Assembly (NCBI RefSeq): GCF_002440635.1
Contig: NZ_DJUW01000002.1
Coordinates: forward strand, 124,001-188,000
Length of the DNA: 64,000 nt
Direction of reading: 5' to 3'
DNA from: Novosphingobium sp. UBA6272
GTDB lineage: Bacteria > Pseudomonadota > Alphaproteobacteria > Sphingomonadales > Sphingomonadaceae
This document shows, in pieces, positions 17,066 through 25,293 of this stretch. Position numbers and translations under genes: made by a program. Each line of letters begins with the position of its first letter. Position 1 is the first letter of the stretch. Under the pieces are notes generated by a model. The model searched no databases, was not told the origin of the DNA, and saw only the letters and a list, made by a program, of their open reading frames with translations.

Positions 17066-17431
17066 CTATTGGCGACCCCGGCCTTGCTCGGCTTCGGCAG
17101 CATTCTGGGCGGCAGTCCCGGCGAACTGCATCGCCTTTCCGGCGCGCAGTGCGCAGCTGGCCACTTCGGCGTCGATCCCTTTGAAGAAGCCGGTTTGGGA
17201 ACCGATCCTTCGGATGTGTCCGGTCCAGTCGGCTTCAGCGACCTGCCCATCCAATCGGCCGACAAAGTAGGATGAGGCGGCGAGCAGACCGTAACGCTTA
17301 TCCTTCTCTTTCTCGTCAACACCGCCAACCGAATAAAGCATCGCCATGAAACAGCGCATGTCTGCCTCGGTGGCGGGGGGCAGCGGCTGGGTCGCGGCAC
17401 CGGCCGCAGCGATCATCGGAAACAGGAACAT
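17066..17431 (-). CDS. Exported hypothetical protein
   Basis: A 121-residue protein beginning MFLFPMIAAAGAATQPLPP, a probable short signal peptide. A helical body follows (ADMRCFMAMLYSVGG, GLLAASSYFVGRLDGQ) with two cysteines. It ends in an Ala/Glu/Gly/Arg-rich tail. I do not recognise the family. It lies 25 bases after the hemJ stop and may share its transcript. Confidence 0.55.
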   Translation of the reverse strand: MFLFPMIAAAGAATQPLPPATEADMRCFMAMLYSVGGVDEKEKDKRYGLLAASSYFVGRLDGQVAEADWTGHIRRIGSQTGFFKGIDAEVASCALRAGKAMQFAGTAAQNAAEAEQGRGRQ

Positions 17432-17456
17432 CGGACTTCCCCTTCGAACTGGCCAG

Positions 17457-17900
17457 TCAGAACGGCCGCAGCACCACCAGGATCACGATCAGCACCGCAG
17501 CCAGGCCTGGCACTTCGTTGAGCAGCCGCAGACGCCGGCCGGTCAACCGCCGCTCACCGCGTTGCAGCGCGGCGTGATATCCCGCCAGCCAGACATGATA
17601 GGCGCTCAGCGCCAAAACCAGCGCCAGCTTCGCGTGGAACCAGCCTTGGGCAAAGGCTCCCGTGACATAGGCCAGCGTCAGCCCTAGCACCCAGACCACC
17701 ACCAGCGAGGGCCACAGGATGATCTTGAGCAGCTTGCCTTCGCGGTCGAGCCAAACTGCGTTCTCGGGCGATCCCTCAGGCGCTTCCTGATGATAGACGA
17801 AATAGCGCGGGAGCATAAACAGCCCGGCCATCCAGAAGATCACGAAAATGATGTGGCCGGCCTTGAGCCAGAGATAGGTCATGGAAAGCACCCAGGTCAT
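17457..17900 (-). CDS. hemJ: Protoporphyrinogen oxidase HemJ-like membrane protein
   Basis: A 147-residue protein with four hydrophobic helices (WLKAGHIIFVIFWMAGLFMLPR, LWPSLVVVWVLGLTLAY, AKLALVLALSAYHVWL, LNEVPGLAAVLIVILVVL). The conserved HIIFVIFWMAGLFMLPRYFVYH and FHAKLALVLALSAYH motifs carry the histidines expected for heme binding. HemJ oxidises protoporphyrinogen IX in heme synthesis in many bacteria that lack HemG and HemY. Its position 15 bases downstream of hemE supports that role. The initiator could be the second methionine (MTYLWL) instead of MTWVLS. Confidence 0.9.
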   Translation of the reverse strand: MTWVLSMTYLWLKAGHIIFVIFWMAGLFMLPRYFVYHQEAPEGSPENAVWLDREGKLLKIILWPSLVVVWVLGLTLAYVTGAFAQGWFHAKLALVLALSAYHVWLAGYHAALQRGERRLTGRRLRLLNEVPGLAAVLIVILVVLRPF

Positions 17901-17915
17901 GTGCGGCTATATAGG

Positions 17916-18941
17916 TCAGCCCCACCAGTTTCGCACCAGATTCAACAGCTGGCCAACGTGCTCGACCGGCGTGGTCTGCCCGATCCCGTGGCCAAGGTTG
18001 AACACGTGCGGGCGATCGGCGAAGGCCTCGAGGATCTTCAATGCCTGACGGTCCATCTCCTCGCCCCCGGCCAGCAGCAACAGCGGATCGAGGTTGCCCT
18101 GCACCGGCAGCCCGGCGGGCAGGGCCTTGTCGGCCCACAGCGGATCGATCGTTTCGTCAAGCCCGACCGCGTGAACCGCGGTTTCGCGCGCATAGGCCGG
18201 GAGTTTTTCCCCGGCACCCTTGGGAAAGCCGATCACCGGTACATGCGGAAAGCGGGCCTTGATTGCCGCGACGATCGCCGCGTTGGGCGCGATCACCCAG
18301 CGTTCGAATTCGGATGGGGCCAGGCTGCCGGCCCACGAATCGAACAGTTGCACCGCTTCGGCCCCGGCAAGGATCTGCCCGCCGAGATATTCGATTGTTA
18401 CCGCCACGATTCCATCGATGATCGCCTGGAACGCAGCAGGATCGCGATAGGCCAGCTCGCGGGTGACGTGCTGATCGCGGCTGCCCTCCCCCGCCACCAT
18501 GTAGGTCGCGACGGTCCACGGGCTGCCCGCGAAACCCAGCATGGTCTTGCCGGGCGGGAGCAGCGCCTTCACCTGCTTGACCGTTTCATAGATCGGGTTG
18601 AGCCGTTCCGGCACGGCATGCAGGCTGGCCAGCGCGGCATCGGCGAGGCGCGGCGAAAGGTGCGGGCCCTCGCCCTGCAGAAACTCCAGATCCTGGCCCA
18701 TCGCATAGGGCACGATCAGGATGTCGGAAAACAGGATAGCCCCGTCCATGCCATAGCGGCGCAGTGGCTGGATCGTGATCTCCGCGGCGGCCTCGCTGTT
18801 ATAGACCAGCGCGAGAAATCCGCCCTTCTCGGCCCGCAGCGCGCGGTACTCGGGCAAGTAGCGCCCAGCCTGGCGCATCAGCCATGCCGGCCGGGGACGG
18901 ACGTTTTCTCCATGCAGGGTATCGAGCAGCAAACCGGGCAT
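17916..18941 (-). CDS. hemE: Uroporphyrinogen decarboxylase
   Basis: A 341-residue enzyme that decarboxylates uroporphyrinogen III to coproporphyrinogen III in the cytoplasm. Both family signatures are present: RPAWLMRQAGRYLPEYR near the N-terminus (the invariant RQAGRY at 23-28) and FNLGHGIGQTTPVEHV near the C-terminus. GFAGSPWTVATYM and QLFDSWAGSLAP are also characteristic. It borders the probable replication origin, as hemE does in Caulobacter and Rickettsia. Confidence 0.97.
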   Translation of the reverse strand: MPGLLLDTLHGENVRPRPAWLMRQAGRYLPEYRALRAEKGGFLALVYNSEAAAEITIQPLRRYGMDGAILFSDILIVPYAMGQDLEFLQGEGPHLSPRLADAALASLHAVPERLNPIYETVKQVKALLPPGKTMLGFAGSPWTVATYMVAGEGSRDQHVTRELAYRDPAAFQAIIDGIVAVTIEYLGGQILAGAEAVQLFDSWAGSLAPSEFERWVIAPNAAIVAAIKARFPHVPVIGFPKGAGEKLPAYARETAVHAVGLDETIDPLWADKALPAGLPVQGNLDPLLLLAGGEEMDRQALKILEAFADRPHVFNLGHGIGQTTPVEHVGQLLNLVRNWWG

Positions 18942-19262
18942 CGCAGGCCTATTCCAATCAAATACAAATAAGATTCTTAATAGGATTCAGGTGTAGTTGG
19001 CCCTGTGGAAAGCGGGCACAAGCGCGCCTTGCCGGAATTCTCCCGCGCTGAACAGGGTAAAGGCGATCCCGAATCGCGTCGCCCCCGCGTCAACCGCATC
19101 TTATCCCCACTGTCCCCAGCCTGTGGGGAACACCGTCCACATGTCCACAAGTGCCCGATCCGAATCCCGGCAGTGGGGGCGGATCGTGATGGCAAACTTG
19201 TACCCGCATTCCTCCCGTGGTTTATGCAGAGGACTGTCCACAGGGGTTCTCCGTTTCCGATC
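18942..19262. other. oriC: Probable chromosomal replication origin (oriC)
   Basis: A 321-bp gap between the divergent hemE and ppsR genes, the place where the Caulobacter-type origin lies. An AT-rich stretch at about 18955-18985, in otherwise GC-rich DNA, could be the unwinding element. DnaA-box-like 9-mers cluster in the rest: TTATCCCCA (19101-19109, one mismatch to TTATCCACA), TGTGGGGAA (19122-19130), ATGTCCACA (19141-19149), CTGTCCACA (19234-19242) and TGTGGAAAG (19004-19012). Four GANTC sites (18972, 18984, 19071, 19162) would be CcrM methylation targets. Genes on both flanks point away from the gap. Function is inferred from position and motifs. Confidence 0.78.
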
Positions 19263-20090
19263 ATGCCGCGCCTGCACCTTCACCTGCTATCGGATTCGAC
19301 CGGCGAAACGCTTGAGATGCTGGCCAAGGCCGCGCTCGCCCAGTTCGAAGGGGCAGAGGTGATCCGCCATTTCTGGCCGATGGTCCGCTCGCAGCAGCAC
19401 CTTGACCGGATCATGGGAGAGATCGGTGCCAATCCGGGGCTGGTCTTCTATACCCTGGTCAATCCCGAAACGCGAACCAAGCTGGAGGAGCGTTGCCGCG
19501 CACTCGGCCTGCCGGTGGTCCCGGTGCTCGATGCCGCGGTCGAGGCGCTGGAAGCGGCGCTGGGCCAGCACCCGAAGGCCCGCCCGGGCAGCCAGCACGC
19601 GATGAACGAGGCCTATTTCAAGCGCGTCGACGCGATCCACTATACTATTGCCCACGATGACGGGGTCGGCTGGGAGAATTGGGAAGAGGCCGATATCGTC
19701 CTCGCCGGGGTGTCGCGCAGCTCGAAGACCCCGACCAGCATCTACCTCGCCAATCGCGGCTACAAGGTTGCCAATATCCCGATCGTGGTGGAAAGCCCGC
19801 CGCCTCCGGCGCTCTACGGGCTCAAGCATCCGCTGGTGGTTGGCCTCACCACTGCGCCGGACCGGCTGGTCCAGGTCCGCCGCAACCGTCTGCTCTCGCT
19901 AAACCAGGCGCCAGAGACCGCCTATGTCGATGCCGACCGGGTCGCGCGCGAGGTGCAATATGCCCGGCGGATGTTTGCCGACAACGACTGGCCGGTGATC
20001 GATGTCACCCGCCGCTCGATCGAGGAAACCGCCGCGGCGGTGATCAACCTCTACAACGAGCGCCACCCCCAGGAAGAGAGCGACGCGTGA
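19263..20090 (+). CDS. Pyruvate,water dikinase / PPDK regulatory kinase-phosphotransferase (DUF299)
   Basis: A 275-residue protein of the bifunctional serine/threonine kinase and phosphorylase family that switches PEP synthase or pyruvate phosphate dikinase off and on. Signatures are LHLLSDSTGETLEMLAKAALAQF at the start, DGVGWENWEEADIVLAGVSRSSKTPTSIYLANRGYKVANIP with a P-loop-like GVSRSSKT, and IPIVVESPPPPAL. ATG at 19263 fits the family N-terminus; an upstream extension would run through the origin. It is the first gene right of the origin, as in Caulobacter. Confidence 0.93.
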   Translation: MPRLHLHLLSDSTGETLEMLAKAALAQFEGAEVIRHFWPMVRSQQHLDRIMGEIGANPGLVFYTLVNPETRTKLEERCRALGLPVVPVLDAAVEALEAALGQHPKARPGSQHAMNEAYFKRVDAIHYTIAHDDGVGWENWEEADIVLAGVSRSSKTPTSIYLANRGYKVANIPIVVESPPPPALYGLKHPLVVGLTTAPDRLVQVRRNRLLSLNQAPETAYVDADRVAREVQYARRMFADNDWPVIDVTRRSIEETAAAVINLYNERHPQEESDA

Positions 20091-20674
20091 GCCTGATCCT
20101 CGCTTCGCAAAGCGCTTCGCGGCGCGCGATGCTCGATGCAGCCGGGGTAACTTACCGCGCGGTCCCGGCGCATCTCGATGAGCGCGCGCTTGAGGCTGGC
20201 CTCGGCGATGCCTCACCGGGCCAAGTGGCGGTCGAACTGGCTGCGGCCAAGGCACTTGCGGTTGCTCGCGATCATCCCGGCGCCTTGGTGCTGGGCAGCG
20301 ATTCGCTGGTCGAGGTCGACGGGCGGCGCTTTGACAAGCCGGAAAGCCGCGATCAGGCTGCGGACCATCTACGGACCTTCTCGGGCCAGGAAATGCGGCT
20401 TTACTCTGCCGCCGCGTTGGCGCGCGACGGCGCGGTGCTCTGGCGTCACGCAACCCTCGCCCGGCTCACGGTTCGCGAACTCTCCGATGCCTTTATCGAG
20501 GACTATCTGAGCCACGAATGGCCGGCAGTCTCCGGCTGTGTCGGGGTATTCCGGATCGAGGCGCGCGGCGTGCAATTGTTCGAAGCCATCGAAGGCGATC
20601 ACTTCACCGTATTGGGCATGCCGCTGCTCGACGTGCTTGGTGCCTTGCGTGAAGCCGGGGAGTTACCGGCATGA
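20087..20674 (+). CDS. maf: Maf-family nucleoside triphosphate pyrophosphatase
   Basis: A 195-residue protein starting at GTG 20087, overlapping the preceding stop (GTGA), with GGAAGAG upstream. The family signature LASQSASRRAMLDAAG opens the protein, and VLGSDSLVEVDG and KPESRDQAADHL follow. Maf proteins hydrolyse non-canonical or modified nucleoside triphosphates, and some affect septation. The exact nucleotide preference (YhdE or YceF type) is not assigned. Confidence 0.93.
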   Translation: MSLILASQSASRRAMLDAAGVTYRAVPAHLDERALEAGLGDASPGQVAVELAAAKALAVARDHPGALVLGSDSLVEVDGRRFDKPESRDQAADHLRTFSGQEMRLYSAAALARDGAVLWRHATLARLTVRELSDAFIEDYLSHEWPAVSGCVGVFRIEARGVQLFEAIEGDHFTVLGMPLLDVLGALREAGELPA

Positions 20675-21528
20675 GCGCTCCCTACGCCGAGGTGATCGGT
20701 GATCCGATCGCCCAGTCGAAAAGCCCGGCGATCCACACCTTCTGGCTCGGCAAGCTGGGGATCGATGCCGATTACCGCGCTTGCCATGTGGAGCCGGAGG
20801 GGTTGGCCGAGTACTTCGCCGCGCGCCGCGCCGATCCCGACTGGCGCGGCTGCAATGTCACCATGCCGCACAAGCAGGCGGTGATGCCGCTGCTCGGCGC
20901 GCTTGACCCGCTGGCTACACGGATCGGGGCGGTCAACACCGTGGTGCGTGGCGAGGACCGGCAGCTGACCGGGTACAACACCGATGTCGCGGGGTTTCTC
21001 GAGCCGCTTTTACCATTGCTGGCAGAAAGTCACCTCTACCGGATGGCACGAATCTTGGGGGCCGGCGGTGCGGCGCGGGCGATCGTTGCGGCGCTGGCCG
21101 ACAAGGGCTTCACCCTGGTCCTCGCCGCGCGCGATCCGGCCAGGGCGCGGGCGCTGCTCGATGAGCTGGCACCCAAGGGCGAGCATCATGCGGTCGATCT
21201 CGCGCATTTTGCCCCAGAAACCGATTTCGCTTTCGACGACCGTACACAGTTGCTGGATCTGGTGATCAATGCCAGCCCGCTCGGCATGGCCGGGCAGCCG
21301 CCGCTCGCTTTCGATTTCAGCCATGCCCCGCCAGGCAGCGTGGTTTATGACATTGTCACCAACCCGCTGGAGACGCCGCTTCTGGCAGAGGCGCGGCAGC
21401 GCGGTTTTGCCACGATCGATGGCCTTGCCATGCTGATTGGCCAGGCGGCGGCGGCCTTTGAGAAGTTCTTCGGCCAGCCTGCCCCGCGCAGGTACGATGC
21501 CGAATTGCGCGAACTGCTGACCCGATGA
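20671..21528 (+). CDS. aroE: Shikimate dehydrogenase
   Basis: A 285-residue NADP-dependent enzyme that reduces 3-dehydroshikimate to shikimate in aromatic amino acid synthesis. Substrate-binding motifs are GDPIAQSKSPAIH and CNVTMPHKQAVMP, whose lysine is catalytic. The dinucleotide-binding loop is LGAGGAARAIVAAL, and NASPLGMAGQPPL is the conserved late motif. It overlaps maf and coaE by four bases on each side, so the block is tightly coupled. Confidence 0.96.
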   Translation: MSAPYAEVIGDPIAQSKSPAIHTFWLGKLGIDADYRACHVEPEGLAEYFAARRADPDWRGCNVTMPHKQAVMPLLGALDPLATRIGAVNTVVRGEDRQLTGYNTDVAGFLEPLLPLLAESHLYRMARILGAGGAARAIVAALADKGFTLVLAARDPARARALLDELAPKGEHHAVDLAHFAPETDFAFDDRTQLLDLVINASPLGMAGQPPLAFDFSHAPPGSVVYDIVTNPLETPLLAEARQRGFATIDGLAMLIGQAAAAFEKFFGQPAPRRYDAELRELLTR

Positions 21529-22130
21529 GCGAGAAGCGCCCCTTCATCCTCGGCCTGACCGGTTCGATCGGGATGGGCAAAAGCGCTGTGGCGGCGATGT
21601 TCCGCGGCCTCGGCGTGCCGGTCTTTGATGCCGACGCCGCGGTGCACGAACTGCAGGGTCCGGGCGGGGCTTGCCTCGCCCCGATCGAACGGGCCTTTCC
21701 CGGCACGACCGGTCCGGCGGGAGTCGACCGGCAAAAACTGGGTGCGGCGGTATTCGGCAATCCGCAGGCGCTCAAACTGCTCGAATCGATCGTCCACCCC
21801 GAAGTAGCCGAGCTGCGTCGGGTCTTTCTGGCCGACAATGCCGATGCGCCGCTGATCGTGTTCGACATTCCGCTGCTGTTCGAAAAGACCGGCCAGCATG
21901 GGCTCGACGCGGTGGTGGTGGTTTCCGCCCCGGCCGATCAGCAGCGGGAGCGGGTCCTGGCCCGGCCCGGCATGACGGTTGAGAAATTCGAGCAGATCCT
22001 GAAGCTGCAGGTGCCCGATGCCGAAAAGCGCGCACGGGCCGATCATGTGATCGATACCGGGGTCAGCCTCGCCGAAACCCGCCATGCAGTTCAGCGCCTG
22101 GTCCATCTGCTGACCGGACAACAAAAATAG
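21525..22130 (+). CDS. coaE: Dephospho-CoA kinase
   Basis: A 201-residue P-loop kinase with GLTGSIGMGKSAVAAMFRGLGVPVFDADAAVHEL at the N-terminus: the Walker A motif GSIGMGKS and the FDADAAVHEL motif that follows it in CoaE. It phosphorylates dephospho-CoA in the last step of CoA synthesis. VFDIPLLFEKTG is the Walker B-like region. Length is normal. Confidence 0.96.
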   Translation: MSEKRPFILGLTGSIGMGKSAVAAMFRGLGVPVFDADAAVHELQGPGGACLAPIERAFPGTTGPAGVDRQKLGAAVFGNPQALKLLESIVHPEVAELRRVFLADNADAPLIVFDIPLLFEKTGQHGLDAVVVVSAPADQQRERVLARPGMTVEKFEQILKLQVPDAEKRARADHVIDTGVSLAETRHAVQRLVHLLTGQQK

Positions 22131-22180
22131 CTGCATGACCCCTTGTAACCGATCTGTAATGGGCAGATATCGGATGGGTA

Positions 22181-22867
22181 ATGCGAGAGATCATCTTCGA
22201 CACGGAAACCACCGGACTTGATCCCAAAAGCGGTGACCGTCTGGTCGAAATCGGCTGCATCGAGATGGTCAACCGGGTGCCGACCGGCGAGACATTCCAC
22301 TGCTACTTCAATCCCGATCGCGACATGCCGGCCGAGGCCGAGCGGGTTCACGGGCTGTCGATCAGCTTCCTGTCCGACAAGCCGCGGTTTCACGAAAAGG
22401 CTGCCGATTTCCTCGAGTTCATCGGGGAAGAGACGATGCTGGTCGCGCACAACGCCGGGTTCGACTTTGGCTTCGTCAATTCCGAGCTGGAAATGTGCGG
22501 GCTGCCGCCACTGTCGCGTGAACGGATGATCGATACCGTGGCCATGGCCCGGATGCGGCACCCTGGTGCGAAGAACTCGCTCGATGCGCTGTGCACCCGC
22601 TATGGCATCGACCGCAGCCACCGCACCAGACACGGCGCGCTGCTTGACGCCGAACTGCTGGCGCAGGTCTATGTCGAACTGACCGGCGGACGCCAGATCG
22701 GCCTGTCGCTGGCTGCTGAAACCCAGGCGATCGAGGTGACGACGCTTTCTGTCGCCCGTCGGACCCGACCCTTCCGTCCCGCCCGTCCGCATGCGGCGAG
22801 CGAGGCTGAACGCGCGGCGCATGCCGCGTTCCTCGAAACGGTGAAGTCTCCGGTATGGAACGACTGA
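22181..22867 (+). CDS. dnaQ: DNA polymerase III epsilon subunit (3'-5' proofreading exonuclease)
   Basis: A 228-residue exonuclease of the DEDDh class. Visible catalytic elements are FDTETTG near residue 5 (first Asp and Glu), AHNAGFDFGFVNSEL (second Asp) and HGALLDAELLAQVY (His and the last Asp). It proofreads for the replicative polymerase. It is the last conserved gene of the origin-right block, 50 bases after coaE. Confidence 0.96.
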   Translation: MREIIFDTETTGLDPKSGDRLVEIGCIEMVNRVPTGETFHCYFNPDRDMPAEAERVHGLSISFLSDKPRFHEKAADFLEFIGEETMLVAHNAGFDFGFVNSELEMCGLPPLSRERMIDTVAMARMRHPGAKNSLDALCTRYGIDRSHRTRHGALLDAELLAQVYVELTGGRQIGLSLAAETQAIEVTTLSVARRTRPFRPARPHAASEAERAAHAAFLETVKSPVWND

Positions 22868-22901
22868 TCCTGTTTCGATCACTTTGACAGGAGAAGCTAC
22901 C

Positions 22902-23468
22902 ATGGACATTCGCGTATCCGGCCACCAGGTTGAAACTGGCGAAGCGCTGCAAGAGCATGCACAGACCCGCCTGGCCGCGATTGTCGAGAAGTACTTTCCC
23001 AAGGCATTGTCCGGAACGGTGACCTTCAACCGCGCGCCGGCGGCGGCGTTCCGCTGCGATATTGTCACCCACCCGATGCAGGGGCTGGTGCTCAAGGGTG
23101 CCGGAATCGCGCAGGACGCGCATGTCGCGCTCGATCAGGCGGCCGAAAAGATCGACAAGCAGCTGCGCCGCTACAAGCGCCGGATCAAGGACCGGCACGA
23201 AGCCTCGACTCATGCCCAGCGGACCGAGGAAGCGGCCTATACCGTGTTCGCTGAGCCCGATGAGGCGGCCGAGGAAGTCAATGTCGATGCCCCGGTGGTG
23301 ATTGCCGAAACCCGGGTCGACGTGCCCGAAGCGACCGTTTCCGACGCGGTCATGATGCTCGACCTGCGCAACACCAATGCCCTGCTGTTCAAGAATGCTG
23401 GCACCGGCAGGCATAATATGGTTTATCGCCGCGGTGATGGTTCGATCGGATGGGTTGAACCAAGCTGA
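22902..23468 (+). CDS. hpf: Ribosome hibernation-promoting factor, long form
   Basis: A 188-residue protein that pairs 70S ribosomes in stationary phase. The start at 22902 has an excellent ACAGGAG; an in-frame start 18 bases earlier lacks one. The N-terminal S30AE domain (1-100, IRVSGHQVETGEALQEHAQTR to YKRRIKDRH) is followed by an acidic linker and the C-terminal dimerisation domain ending NMVYRRGDGSIGWVEPS. Long-form HPF makes 100S dimers without RMF. The hpf-ptsN order matches many alphaproteobacteria. Confidence 0.93.
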   Translation: MDIRVSGHQVETGEALQEHAQTRLAAIVEKYFPKALSGTVTFNRAPAAAFRCDIVTHPMQGLVLKGAGIAQDAHVALDQAAEKIDKQLRRYKRRIKDRHEASTHAQRTEEAAYTVFAEPDEAAEEVNVDAPVVIAETRVDVPEATVSDAVMMLDLRNTNALLFKNAGTGRHNMVYRRGDGSIGWVEPS

Positions 23469-23581
23469 CGCGCAGGCTAAAGGCGCGCGCTATTCCGACA
23501 AGTGAGGGGGGCTTGTGGCGGCATCAACCGCTGCCCGAACCATTGCTGGTCCGGTCGCGCAACTTGGATTGAACGTCTGAA

Positions 23582-24043
23582 ATGACAGCACTATTCACCT
23601 TGATGCCCGAAGCTGTTGGCACCATCGATGCCGACAGCAAGCAGGCCATCCTCGACCAGCTCGCGCAGCGATTCGCCGGCGTCTACGGGCTTGATCCCGT
23701 GCTGGTGCTCGAACGGATCGAAGAGCGCGAAAAGCTGGGCAGCACCGGTTTCGGGCGCGGCGTGGCGATCCCGCATGCCCGGATCCCCGGGCTCAGCCGT
23801 CCGGTCGGGGCCTTTCTGCGGCTGACAAGCCCGGTCGCCTTCGATGCCGCCGACGGTATGCCGGTTGATCTGGTGTTCGGCCTGCTTTCACCCGAATCTG
23901 CCGGAGCCGCGCACCTTCACGCCCTCGCCGCGATCAGCCGGCTGATGCGCGACGAGGCGATGCACCGCGCGCTGGGTGAGGCTCCGGGGGCAGAAGCGCT
24001 TTACGGACTGCTTTCGAATTCGATCGAAAAGGACGCGGCGTAA
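23582..24043 (+). CDS. ptsN: PTS IIA-like nitrogen regulatory protein PtsN
   Basis: A 153-residue EIIA-Ntr domain protein. The phosphorylated histidine is His65 in the motif RGVAIPHARIPG (60-70). It accepts phosphate from the PTS-Ntr chain and signals nitrogen and potassium status by protein-protein contacts. The gene follows hpf by 113 bases. The gap contains no obvious structure apart from an AT-rich stretch just before the start. Confidence 0.93.
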   Translation: MTALFTLMPEAVGTIDADSKQAILDQLAQRFAGVYGLDPVLVLERIEEREKLGSTGFGRGVAIPHARIPGLSRPVGAFLRLTSPVAFDAADGMPVDLVFGLLSPESAGAAHLHALAAISRLMRDEAMHRALGEAPGAEALYGLLSNSIEKDAA

Positions 24044-24069
24044 TCACGCGCCTGCCCGCCCACCTTGAA

Positions 24070-24363
24070 GTGGCGGGCCTGATCCGGGCGGTCGAGGCAT
24101 CGGGCGGTTTTGCGGCCGTGCTCCATAAAGGTGAACGCGAAGCCGGCACAATCCTAGTCGTCCTGACCGAAAACGGCGCGAATACGCGGCTTTTCGAGCG
24201 CATGCCGAGTGTCGAAACAGGCCGTGAATGGATCTGTACCTTGGTTCAAGATCCTGAAAATAAACCTGAATTTAACCAGGTATTGGAGCGCAGGACAGCC
24301 CGCGACCGTGATCTGTGGATTATCGAACTGGATATCGCGGATGGTGAACGGTTCATCCCATAG
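24070..24363 (+). CDS. DUF1491 family protein
   Basis: A 97-residue protein from a GTG at 24070, ending DIADGERFIP, with GLIRAVEASGGFAAVLHKGEREAGTILVVL typical of DUF1491. The frame is open upstream to about 24044 and encodes RLPAHLEV just before the GTG, which looks like the normal family N-terminus, but no ATG, GTG or TTG precedes it. The true start may be an unusual codon. Function of the family is unknown. Confidence 0.75.
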   Translation: MAGLIRAVEASGGFAAVLHKGEREAGTILVVLTENGANTRLFERMPSVETGREWICTLVQDPENKPEFNQVLERRTARDRDLWIIELDIADGERFIP

Positions 24364-24507
24364 ACAGGGATGATGGGTTGACTTTGCTGCAGCGCACAAT
24401 CAAAGGCGCGGGCAATCTTTGATGCGCAGGCGGCGCGCGCGGGCAATGCGGTCCGCCACGCAAGCACGCAGACGGGGGGCAGCCGGCAGGACTTCCGGCT
24501 TGGGGCT

Positions 24508-25236
24508 TTGAAACCGCACAGCGGCAGAATCGTTCCCAACCATCCTGCGCCTGGTGCGTCCACCGCCCAAAAAGTTCTTATTGTGAGTCCCAAGCTTCAA
24601 AAGGCCTCCGCGCTTGCGGTGGCCGCAATGATCGTAACGATAGTTGCCAGCGCCGGTGGTTCGGGCGCGGCGGCGCAGAACAGAGTTCCTGCGCCAGCCA
24701 TCCAGGAACCAGTCACCCAGATCAATTCGCAGCTGATTGTCGAGCCGCTTCCCGCTGAGGCCCAGATCAAGGTCCCCCAGGTGGTCGAAGCGCCCGAAGT
24801 CTTGCCTGCACCTGCCATCAAGGCGCCGTCGCTTGTCGCGATGGTCTCGGCCCAGCCGCAGCCTTCGGAACTCCCGCGTGAACTGCACTGCCTGGCCGGC
24901 GCGACCTATTTCGAGGCCAAGAGCGAATCGCTGGCCGGCCAGCTCGCTGTGGCGCGGGTGATCGTCGCCCGCTCGAAGTCGGGCCGCTTTCCCAATTCCT
25001 ATTGCGGCGTGGTATTCCAGCCCTCGCAGTTCTCGTTCGTGCGGGGCCGTTCGATGCCGGCGATCGCGAAGGGTTCAAAGCAATGGAAGAATGCCGTGGC
25101 GATCGCGCAGATTGCCCATGCCAACAGCTGGGCCAGCCCGGTTGAAGGCGCGCTGTTCTTCCACGCGGCCTATGTCAGCCCCGGCTGGAAGCTCCGCCGG
25201 GTCGGCCGGATCGACAATCACGTTTTCTATCGTTGA
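24508..25236 (+). CDS. Cell-wall hydrolase, SleB/CwlJ (Hydrolase_2) family
   Basis: A membrane-anchored or exported protein of up to 242 residues. A hydrophobic segment (ASALAVAAMIVTIVASAGGSG) and a Pro/Glu-rich linker of about 75 residues lead to the catalytic domain. That domain starts at LHCLAGATYFEAKSESLAGQLAVARVIVARSKS and includes NSYCGVVFQPSQFSFV; the glutamate in the YFEAKSES region is the usual catalytic residue. The frame is first open at TTG 24508; a GTG at 24583 would give a cleaner N-terminus (MSPKLQKAS), and neither has a good ribosome-binding site. It probably cleaves peptidoglycan glycan strands. Confidence 0.85.
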   Translation: MKPHSGRIVPNHPAPGASTAQKVLIVSPKLQKASALAVAAMIVTIVASAGGSGAAAQNRVPAPAIQEPVTQINSQLIVEPLPAEAQIKVPQVVEAPEVLPAPAIKAPSLVAMVSAQPQPSELPRELHCLAGATYFEAKSESLAGQLAVARVIVARSKSGRFPNSYCGVVFQPSQFSFVRGRSMPAIAKGSKQWKNAVAIAQIAHANSWASPVEGALFFHAAYVSPGWKLRRVGRIDNHVFYR

Positions 25237-25256
25237 TTGACCGGACAGTTCGATCA

Positions 25257-25284
25257 AGGGGCGGGCCACGTGCCTGCCCCTTTT
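25257..25284 (+). terminator. Rho-independent terminator of the cell-wall hydrolase gene
   Basis: GGGGCGGG, a 7-base loop, CCTGCCCC, then TTTTCG, starting 20 bases after the hydrolase stop. It also separates this gene from the convergent xth gene. Confidence 0.8.
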
Positions 25285-25293
25285 CGTTTGTAC

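Noticed and set aside
19005..19262. N-terminal extension of the ppsR-like gene through the origin region
   Set aside because: The family starts at MPRLHLHLLSDSTGE; the extension has no homology pattern and would place coding sequence over the DnaA-box cluster.
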